Shown here piece by piece: positions 12,754-18,049 of a stretch of 18,049 bases of DNA. Below the pieces are notes generated by a model, which saw nothing but the letters and a program-made list of their open reading frames with translations, was not told the DNA's origin and searched no databases. The DNA lies in contig SXMI01000290.1 in the NCBI GenBank assembly GCA_005777415.1, positions 1-18,049 on the forward strand, read 5' to 3'. The first letter of the stretch is position 1. The number at the start of each line of letters is the position of its first letter. Source of the stretch: Actinomycetota bacterium. Lineage in GTDB: Bacteria > Actinomycetota > Acidimicrobiia > Acidimicrobiales > Microtrichaceae. A program made the position numbers and the translations under genes.

Positions 12754-13926
12754 TCAGCGCATCGAGCGGAACGCGCTCCGTACTTCTTGGACGTACAGGT
12801 CGGGCTGTTCGAAGGCCGCGAAGTGGCCGCCGCGGTCCAGTTCGCCGAAGTGCCGCAGGTCGCTGAAACGCTGTTCGGCCCACCGTCGGGAGGTCCGGAA
12901 GATCTCCTTGGGAAAGATCGAGCAGCCGACCGGCACCGAGATCGGTGAGAAGTCGGGTTGCTTGAACGACTCCCAGTAGAGCCGGGCCGAGGACGCCGCC
13001 GACCTCGTGGTCCAGTACGCCATCACGTTGTCGAGCAACTCGTCGGCGGTCAGGGCGTTGCGGGGGTCACCGTCGCAGTCCGTCCAGGCCCAGAACTTCT
13101 CGACGATCCATGCCATCTGTCCGACGGGTGAGTCGGTCAGTCCGTAGCCGAGCGTCTGCGGTCGCGTGGACTGCTGGGTCGAGTACCCGTTGTCCCACTG
13201 CTGGTAGTGGTCGAATGCCGCCAGCGATGCCAGTTCCGTCTCGGTCAGGTCGTCCATCGTGGCCGGGTCCGGGAGCACCAGCGGCATGTTCATGTGGATC
13301 CCCGCCAGGTGCTCCGGATGACCGGAGCCGAGCGCGGCGGTGACCATCGATCCCCAGTCGCCGCCCTGGGCGCCGAAGCGCTCGTAGCCGAGTCGGAGCA
13401 TCAGCTGCTCCCAGGCCGCCGCGATGCGCGGCACGCCCCAGCCGGGTTCGCTCGGCTTGTCGCTCCAACCGAAACCGGGCAGCGACGGGCAGACGACGTG
13501 GAAGGCGTCGGCGGCATCGCCACCGTGGGCGACCGGGTCGCTGAGCGGTCCGACGACCTTCAGGAACTCGACGACCGAGCCCGGCCAGCCGTGGGTGATG
13601 ACCAGTGGTAGGGCGTCGGGTTCGGGGGAGCGGACGTGGAGGAAGTGGATCCCGAGCCCGTCGATCGTCGTCCGGAACTGGCCGAGGCCGTTGAGTTGTC
13701 GCTCGACCCGTCGCCAGTCGTAGTGGTGCCGCCAGTGGTCGGCGAGCTCACGGGTGATCGTCAGCGGCATGCCCTGCGACCACGGCTCCTCGCCGCCGAG
13801 CACCGTCTCGGCCTCGGGCCAGCGGGTGCGGTCGAGCCGGTCGTGGAGGTCGGCGAGCTCTCCGTCGTCCACGGAGATGGTCAGCGGGGAGATGGCGGTC
13901 GGGGAGGTGCTGGTGTCGTCGCTCAC
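12754..13926 (-). CDS. Epoxide hydrolase, microsomal-type family with EHN domain
   Basis: A 390-residue product, normal for this family. Residues about 12-100 are the N-terminal EHN domain (ISVDDGELADLHDRLDRTRWP...). The alpha/beta-hydrolase core has the oxyanion motif HGWPGS (112-117), PSLPGFGWSDKP (147-158), nucleophile D190 in QGGDWGS, and base H368 in RGGHFAAFEQPD. A cap domain lies between about 215 and 320. Such enzymes add water to epoxides through an aspartyl ester; the substrate is not readable from sequence. GTG 13926 (MSDDTSTSPT...) is taken as the start. The frame runs on upstream for another 226 codons, but that extension is antisense to the nuclease gene and carries no domain. 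The start is divergent from the nuclease operon, 67 bases away. Confidence 0.93.
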   Translation of the reverse strand: MSDDTSTSPTAISPLTISVDDGELADLHDRLDRTRWPEAETVLGGEEPWSQGMPLTITRELADHWRHHYDWRRVERQLNGLGQFRTTIDGLGIHFLHVRSPEPDALPLVITHGWPGSVVEFLKVVGPLSDPVAHGGDAADAFHVVCPSLPGFGWSDKPSEPGWGVPRIAAAWEQLMLRLGYERFGAQGGDWGSMVTAALGSGHPEHLAGIHMNMPLVLPDPATMDDLTETELASLAAFDHYQQWDNGYSTQQSTRPQTLGYGLTDSPVGQMAWIVEKFWAWTDCDGDPRNALTADELLDNVMAYWTTRSAASSARLYWESFKQPDFSPISVPVGCSIFPKEIFRTSRRWAEQRFSDLRHFGELDRGGHFAAFEQPDLYVQEVRSAFRSMR

Positions 13927-13933
13927 GAACGGC

Positions 13934-13987
13934 AGGCTAGGCCCGGATCCCGCCCCGCACGACGCCGTCCCGGTCGGGTGCGAGACT
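13934..13987. promoter_or_regulatory. Divergent leaderless promoters: epoxide hydrolase and nuclease operon
   Basis: On the minus strand TAGCCT (13934-13939) lies seven bases before GTG 13926. On the plus strand GAGACT (13982-13987) lies six bases before GTG 13994. The two promoters must share the 40 or so bases between the hexamers, so one regulator could control both directions. No clear -35 or operator palindrome was found. Confidence 0.45.
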
Positions 13988-13993
13988 CCTCGG

Positions 13994-14971
13994 GTGCACG
14001 GAGAGGTGAGCGGCTCGCTGTTCGACGACCTGGTCGCCGAACTGGAGGTGCTGGACCCGACGCTCGCAGGGTCGGCGACGCAGGCGCTGAGCGATCTGCG
14101 CGAGCAGGTCGAGGAACAGGCGTCGGCCGCCGCCGCACTCCTGGACGGCCACGACGAGGGGGCGGTCCTCCGGGTGCCGAAGGGTCGTCTCGCGGACCTG
14201 CAGCAGTGCGAGCGTCTGGCGGTGGCACGACACGCCCGGCCCGACGGTGGGCCGCCGGGTGTGGCGGCGCTCCGCGGCGTGGCCCTGGACCGCTTCGTCC
14301 TCCTCGAGCTGACGCAGGGTCCGATCGTGGACCCACTCGAGGAGCTCCTCTCGGTGCTCGACGTCCAGGGCGAGCTCGAGACCTGCGACCAGGTCGTCGC
14401 TGCGGCCTCCGCCGAGCCCGGGTTCGCCGACGACCTGGCGGGGGCGGCTGCGGTCTGGCGCGGTGTCCCGAAGTCGTGGTGGCCACGAGTGCAGAGCCCG
14501 GCGGTGGCGCAGCTCGCCGATGGTCGGGTCGTCTGCTCCGGCAAGCTCGACGTCGAGCTGGGCGGCGTGCTGACCGGCCATCCGGGGGTGGTCGTCGAGG
14601 TCAAGTCGGGTGCGCCGCGACCGGCCCACGTGGAGGAGGTTGCGCTCTACGCGCTGCTCGTCGGCTGGCGTGACGGGGTCGTACCGTCCTTGGTGGTCCG
14701 GTGGTACCCGGACCACCCGGCGGCGTGCCTGCCGGTGGACGCCGGTCTGCTGGTCTCGGCGGCGACGCGGCTCGGCGACGCGATCGGGCAGTGGGCGCAG
14801 CTGATCGTCGGCCGCAGGCCGGGGGAGACGCCGGGGCCGTGGTGTCGGTGGTGCCCCGACGCCGCCGTCTGTCCGAGCGCCGCCGCCACGGTTGAGCCGA
14901 CTCGGGACGGGGCCGAGGATCCGGGCGACGAGGTCGAGTGGGAACCCCCGGTCGACGAGGTCGGACCGTGA
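13994..14971 (+). CDS. Cas4/RecB-like PD-(D/E)XK nuclease with Fe-S cysteines
   Basis: A 325-residue product. An N-terminal helical part (about 1-65) precedes GRLADLQQCERLAVARH with C72, the position of the first iron-sulfur Cys in Cas4/AddB-type nucleases. The nuclease core follows: D186 in CSGKLDVELGG, E202 and K204 in VVVEVKSG (the D...ExK motif), and EEVALYALLVGW with E215 and Y219 in the place of the family's QxxxY. The C-terminal WCRWCPDAAVC supplies C284, C287 and C293, completing a four-Cys cluster. An acidic tail ends the protein. The family cuts DNA, often 5' to 3', with the cluster as a structural clasp. There is no helicase domain. GTG 13994 is six bases after a -10-like GAGACT. 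The next gene overlaps by four bases (GTGA), and its product has the same Cys layout, so the two probably form a complex. No cas gene is nearby. Confidence 0.82.
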   Translation: MHGEVSGSLFDDLVAELEVLDPTLAGSATQALSDLREQVEEQASAAAALLDGHDEGAVLRVPKGRLADLQQCERLAVARHARPDGGPPGVAALRGVALDRFVLLELTQGPIVDPLEELLSVLDVQGELETCDQVVAAASAEPGFADDLAGAAAVWRGVPKSWWPRVQSPAVAQLADGRVVCSGKLDVELGGVLTGHPGVVVEVKSGAPRPAHVEEVALYALLVGWRDGVVPSLVVRWYPDHPAACLPVDAGLLVSAATRLGDAIGQWAQLIVGRRPGETPGPWCRWCPDAAVCPSAAATVEPTRDGAEDPGDEVEWEPPVDEVGP

Positions 14972-15858
14972 GCCCCGATCCGGCGGCGCGGGCCGAACTG
15001 CTCGTCGGGGCGCGGGACCGGTTGCAGGCATCGCTCGACGACCTGCTCGGCGACCGGCTCCGGGCGAGCGGCCGGCCGCCCCGGGACCGTGCGAGCTGGG
15101 TCGAAGCAGGCTGGATCGAGATCCGGGAGATCGACGTCGTCGGCCGCTGCGCCGCCCGGTTCGCCCACCCCGAGCCATGGCAGTGGGGCGAACTGACGAC
15201 CGTCACCGCCACCCGGACGCTCGGTCGGCTGGTGCTCCGCCAACGGGACCCGTCGGAGCCGGCCGATGCGACGCTCGAGCGGATCCTGGCCGATGTCGAC
15301 GCACTGCCGGCGTGGTTGGCGAACGGCCTGGAACCGCTCGACCGGTCGGCCACCGCTGCGGTTCGCGCGTCGGTACTCGCCTGGGTCGCCGACGCACTCA
15401 CCCCGGTCCGGGACCGTTCCGACCTGGTGTGGGACGGTCCCGGGGGACCGGTCGACCTGCCGGGCCGGTCCCTGCGACTCACGGCCCGGTGGGATGCACG
15501 ACTGGGTTCCCGTCGGTCGCCGACCACGCTCCTGGTGCACTCACCCCGGGCCACCGACGCGGCGGCCGATCAGGTGCTCGCCGGGTTCGTGGCGCTCGTG
15601 GGCTGCTTCTGGTCCGAGGCCGTGCCCGAGCGGGTCCGGTTCTCGACGGCGGGCACGGGATCGACCCGTGCCGTGGCCGTGACCGAAGCGGTGCTCGGGG
15701 CGGCGGTCGACCGGGTCGTCGAGCTGGTGGGTCACTCGCTCGCACCGGAACGGGCCCCGTTCACCGGCGGCGGCTGGTGCCGGTGGTGTCACCGTCTGGA
15801 CGTCTGCGAGGTGGGTCGTGCTGCGGTGTCGCCGCCCGACGCCCCGGCGCCGGCCTGA
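14968..15858 (+). CDS. Degenerate partner of the Fe-S nuclease (catalytic residues lost)
   Basis: A 296-residue product beginning at GTG 14968, whose GTGA overlaps the stop of the nuclease gene, so the two are translationally coupled. It has the same cysteine plan: C61 in VVGRCAARFAHPEP, then C271, C274 and C280 in WCRWCHRLDVC, nearly the same string as WCRWCPDAAVC in the neighbour. Between them, LRLTARWDARLG keeps an Asp (D176) where the nuclease has D186, but the following strand (TTLLVHSPR, about 186-194) lacks the E and K of the active site, and the YALL region is not conserved. It reads as a paralogue that kept fold and cluster but lost catalysis, comparable in principle to inactive subunits in other nuclease pairs. 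The paralogy is inferred by eye from weak similarity outside the Cys motifs. Confidence 0.75.
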   Translation: MSPDPAARAELLVGARDRLQASLDDLLGDRLRASGRPPRDRASWVEAGWIEIREIDVVGRCAARFAHPEPWQWGELTTVTATRTLGRLVLRQRDPSEPADATLERILADVDALPAWLANGLEPLDRSATAAVRASVLAWVADALTPVRDRSDLVWDGPGGPVDLPGRSLRLTARWDARLGSRRSPTTLLVHSPRATDAAADQVLAGFVALVGCFWSEAVPERVRFSTAGTGSTRAVAVTEAVLGAAVDRVVELVGHSLAPERAPFTGGGWCRWCHRLDVCEVGRAAVSPPDAPAPA

Positions 15859-15888
15859 GGTGGTCGACGGACCGTCCGGTGCTGCGAC

Positions 15889-17085
15889 TCAGGGGGCGGG
15901 CTCGACCGCCACCGCCGGCCCGCAGGTCGCCGGTGTGGTGAGCACCGGGTTGCAGCGGGCCTGGACGCGTGTCGGGAACTCGACCACGTAGCCGGCGGGG
16001 AACTTCGCTTCGCCCTTCGGGAAGTCGCTGTGGACGACCTGCCCGCCGGAGCTCAGCGCCCGGTCACGTTGCGAGACGCTGGGGTTGACGACGTCGGCAT
16101 CGGATCGGGTGCGGACCAGGTAGCCCTGTTCGACGAGGGACCGGATCTCGGTGCCGTCACCCGGGTCGTTCACCTTGAGCACCCCGGCGTGCGGGGCTCC
16201 GAACCCGGCGCTGGTGAACATCAGCGCACCCTCCAGGTTCGGGTGCAGGTCGAGGTAGCGGTCCTGGACCGCCCCGGGGTTGTCGACGAAGAACAGGAAG
16301 CGGCCCCGGGCATCGGCGACCGAGGGCCACCCCGTGGTGGTCACCGCCGTGGACAGGTCCGCGGCGTCCCCGCGGACCTGGTCGGGGGTGATCAGGCGGT
16401 CGCCGAGCACGGAGGCGATCTCGGACTCGACCACGGCCAGCTGGGTGGCGTCGAACGGGGTGATCGGTGTGACGTCGAAGGGGGCCGGAAGAGCGTCCTC
16501 CTTCATCTCGAGGTTCACGATGATCGGGAGGTGCTCGGGGTTGGCGTCCGAGAACGTCCGCAGCTCACCGAGGCAGGCCACCAGCGTCGGACACGTCGAC
16601 AGGTAGTTGATCTCCTGGATGTGGAGCACCTTGGTGCCCGGCTGGTCGACCCCGGTGGGGTAGGGGTCGTTGAGGAGCTGGGCGGCCAGCGGGTTGGCGA
16701 AGCGCCCGCCCTCCGGGTCGGCGAACAGGTCGAGCTCGAAGGTGCGCAGTCCCGACGCGAGCTGCTGGCTGAGCGGTCGATGTCCGTAGTTCAGCTGTGC
16801 GGGGTCCAGTCCCGAGCCGGCCAGATCGGGGAACAGGTTCGAGCCGATGGTCAGCACGTTGAGCAGACCCAGACTGGGCCCGACGATGTAGGAGTTGTGG
16901 GTCCCCAGGTACTGGAGCTCGTTCATGGCGACGAGTTCGTCGCCCTCGGGCACCGTCGGCTCGACCGGCGGCGGGGGCTGCATGGTGCACGCCCCGAGTA
17001 CCGCCACGATTCCCGCCACTGCCAGTACCGCTGCTCGCCGCACGCTCGCCCCCGTTCGCTCGGGGCATGGTGCCGCATCGGCCAT
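15889..17085 (-). CDS. PI-PLC-like (Ca2+-dependent type) phosphodiesterase lipoprotein
   Basis: A 398-residue product. From ATG 17085 a basic segment and hydrophobic stretch lead to AVLGAC with C33, a good lipobox. GTG 17043 (MRRAAVLAVAG...) would give a more standard signal peptide and has GGGGGCGAGC upstream, so it may be the real start. The mature part fits the Ca2+-dependent phosphatidylinositol-phospholipase-C-like group: LQYLGTHNSY with H63, YGHRPLSQQLASGLRTFELDLF with E117 and D119 as metal ligands, H155 in VLHIQE, a CPTLVACLGEL segment, and LPIIVNLEMKED. It probably cleaves a phosphodiester lipid or related substrate at the outer face of the membrane; the real substrate is unknown. 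The minus-strand thioesterase gene lies 72 bases upstream. The 3' end converges with the nuclease operon, with only 30 bases between stops. Confidence 0.85.
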   Translation of the reverse strand: MADAAPCPERTGASVRRAAVLAVAGIVAVLGACTMQPPPPVEPTVPEGDELVAMNELQYLGTHNSYIVGPSLGLLNVLTIGSNLFPDLAGSGLDPAQLNYGHRPLSQQLASGLRTFELDLFADPEGGRFANPLAAQLLNDPYPTGVDQPGTKVLHIQEINYLSTCPTLVACLGELRTFSDANPEHLPIIVNLEMKEDALPAPFDVTPITPFDATQLAVVESEIASVLGDRLITPDQVRGDAADLSTAVTTTGWPSVADARGRFLFFVDNPGAVQDRYLDLHPNLEGALMFTSAGFGAPHAGVLKVNDPGDGTEIRSLVEQGYLVRTRSDADVVNPSVSQRDRALSSGGQVVHSDFPKGEAKFPAGYVVEFPTRVQARCNPVLTTPATCGPAVAVEPAP

Positions 17086-17157
17086 GCGGAGGCAAGGTCA
17101 GCTCCATCGCGGGTTCAGCTCGTGTTCACCCGGCCGCGACGTTGGGCCTGTGGTCGC

Positions 17158-17637
17158 TCAGCCGGCGCTCCCTGCCGGCTCGACCCCGGGCGGGGAGCCG
17201 ACGATGTAGATGAGGTCGCCGGTGGCGACCACGACGGCGGAGGCCGTCCTGACCTCGACCTCGCAGAACACCACCCGTGTGCCCCGGCGCGTGACCCACC
17301 CCTCGGCCACCAGGTCCTCCTGGCGGACCGGCTGCAGGTACCGGACGGACATCTCGATCGTCGAGTAGATCCGCCGGTCGTCGTAGGCCGTGCCGATGGC
17401 CGGGACGACCGAGGTGTCGATCAGCGTGGCGATCGCACCACCGTGCATCAGCCCGGTGGCCTGGTTGAGCTCGGGGCGCCACGGCAGGCGCATCCGGGCG
17501 TAGTCGCGTCGCAACTCGTCGACCTCGATGCCGACGAGGTTCGGGAACCACTGCTGGTCAGGGCCGCCGAAACGCGACCATCGCTCCAGGACCGAGGGGC
17601 TCAGGAGGTCGAACTGCTCGGCGCGCCAGGACGTCAC
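17158..17637 (-). CDS. Hotdog-fold thioesterase, PaaI family
   Basis: A 159-residue product from GTG 17637. The frame is open upstream but runs antisense to the thiolase gene. An N-terminal segment (EQFDLLSPSVLERWSRFGG) leads into the hotdog domain: NLVGIEVDEL, LNQATGLMHGGAIATLIDTSVVPAIG, which holds the HGG...D active-site helix of PaaI-type acyl-CoA thioesterases, then RRIYSTIEMSVRYLQPVRQEDLVAEGWV and RTASAVVVATGDLIYIV. These enzymes release free acids from acyl-CoA or aryl-CoA in the cytoplasm. It is divergent from an acetyl-CoA acetyltransferase gene, and an acyl-CoA link between the two is plausible. CAGACT six bases before the start suggests a leaderless transcript. Confidence 0.9.
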   Translation of the reverse strand: MTSWRAEQFDLLSPSVLERWSRFGGPDQQWFPNLVGIEVDELRRDYARMRLPWRPELNQATGLMHGGAIATLIDTSVVPAIGTAYDDRRIYSTIEMSVRYLQPVRQEDLVAEGWVTRRGTRVVFCEVEVRTASAVVVATGDLIYIVGSPPGVEPAGSAG

Positions 17638-17643
17638 CGCCGG

Positions 17644-17649
17644 AGTCTG
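17644..17649 (-). promoter_or_regulatory. Leaderless -10 element for the thioesterase gene
   Basis: On the minus strand CAGACT lies six bases before GTG 17637. GAGACT stands at the same distance from GTG 13994. Confidence 0.45.
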
Positions 17650-17710
17650 CCCGACCGGCCGGACGCATGCGGCGGATCTGCCGGATGCGACGCACGACGG
17701 CCTCGGTGCG

Positions 17711-17716
17711 TAGCGT
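17711..17716 (+). promoter_or_regulatory. Putative -10 for the thiolase gene
   Basis: TAGCGT, identical to the hexamer before the SDR gene, lies 54 bases before ATG 17771. The transcript would have a leader of about 50 bases that carries the GGAGG ribosome site. It is a leadered gene using the same hexamer. Confidence 0.4.
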
Positions 17717-17770
17717 GGTCGGGCACCTGCTCGCGCTGGTCCCCGGGCCGGCCGACTCCCGGAGGACCAC

Positions 17771-18049
17771 ATGCCCGAGGCGTACATCATCGACACCGTC
17801 CGAACCCCGGTCGGCAAGCGCGGCGGATCGCTCTCCCAGATCCACCCGGCCGACCTGGGTGCGCACACGCTCCGCGCCCTGATGGAGCGGACCGGGATCG
17901 ATCCGGGCGCAGTGGACGACGTCGTCATGGGGTGTCTCGACACGATCGGCTCCCAGGCCGGTGACATCGCGCGCACGGCCTGGCTGGCCGCCGGGCTCGC
18001 CGAGCACGTGCCCGGGACGACGGTCGACCGCCAGTGCGGGTCGTCCCAG
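17771..18049 (+). CDS. Thiolase / acetyl-CoA acetyltransferase (5' part, cut by window)
   Basis: Ninety-three residues are visible. ATG 17771 follows GGAGG by five bases, a strong ribosome site. The N-terminus reads PEAYIIDTVRTPVGKRGGSL, HPADLGAHTLRALMERTGIDP, DDVVMGCLDTIGSQAGDIARTAWLAAGL and VDRQCGSSQ, a textbook thiolase N-domain with nucleophile C89 in the QCGSS motif. The family condenses or cleaves acyl-CoA; whether this member is biosynthetic or belongs to beta-oxidation cannot be told from this part. The C-terminal His and Cys are outside the window. The thioesterase gene is divergent from it. Confidence 0.93.
   Translation, partial: MPEAYIIDTVRTPVGKRGGSLSQIHPADLGAHTLRALMERTGIDPGAVDDVVMGCLDTIGSQAGDIARTAWLAAGLAEHVPGTTVDRQCGSSQ

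Noticed and set aside
13927..14604. 226-codon upstream extension of the epoxide hydrolase frame (minus strand)
   Set aside because: It is antisense to the nuclease gene, has Ser/Arg-rich low-quality sequence and no domain; the hydrolase begins properly at GTG 13926.
13994..15858. Fe-S nuclease pair as part of a CRISPR-Cas adaptation module
   Set aside because: No cas1, cas2 or repeat array is in the window; the resemblance to Cas4 is limited to fold motifs and cysteines.
16030..17964. 644-codon open frame on the plus strand
   Set aside because: It lies antisense to the PI-PLC and thioesterase genes, both of which carry clear motifs. Long antisense frames are expected at this GC content.

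Overview
The window is about 18 kb of very GC-rich chromosomal DNA (third codon positions mostly G or C, frequent GTG starts). Gene style, leaderless-looking starts and the protein repertoire fit a high-GC actinomycete. The class Acidimicrobiia is my best guess, by inference only. I see no rRNA, tRNA, CRISPR array, insertion sequence or phage gene. The window opens inside one gene and closes inside another.

Layout. Positions 1-1070 (minus): a truncated dienelactone-hydrolase-like lipoprotein and a small orphan protein. 1219-1992 (minus): a von Willebrand A (VWA) domain protein with a Lys-rich N-terminus. 2234-6439 (plus): a block of unusual genes. It holds a three-part fusion (DNA sliding-clamp-like module, YbjN-like module, DUF3293-like module), a doubtful small ORF, a divergent sigma-70-like protein, and a 484-residue orphan overlapping the sigma gene by 8 bases. 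6564-7127 (minus): a DUF4265-like protein. 7269-8667 (plus): a short-chain dehydrogenase and a single-pass membrane protein. 8748-10536 (plus): queC-queE-queD, three of the enzymes that make the 7-deazaguanine precursor preQ0. 10583-11518 (minus): an ARPP-1-type protein. 11721-12593 (minus): an orphan lipoprotein. 12754-13926 (minus): an epoxide hydrolase. 13994-15858 (plus): two overlapping genes for Cas4/RecB-like proteins with four-Cys iron-sulfur signatures, one with nuclease residues and one without. 15889-17637 (minus): a PI-PLC-like lipoprotein and a hotdog thioesterase. 17771 to the end (plus): the start of a thiolase.

The best candidates for undescribed biology are: (1) the clamp/YbjN/DUF3293 fusion and its sigma-like neighbours; (2) the active plus degenerate Fe-S nuclease pair; (3) a 38-bp element (33 of 38 identical) upstream of both the VWA gene and the ARPP-1 gene, which suggests a shared regulon. 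Two genome-style signals recur: a NANNNT hexamer exactly 6 or 7 bases before many start codons (leaderless transcription), and paired GC-rich hairpins without U-tracts after stop codons. All function calls come from reading motifs by eye; no database search was run.
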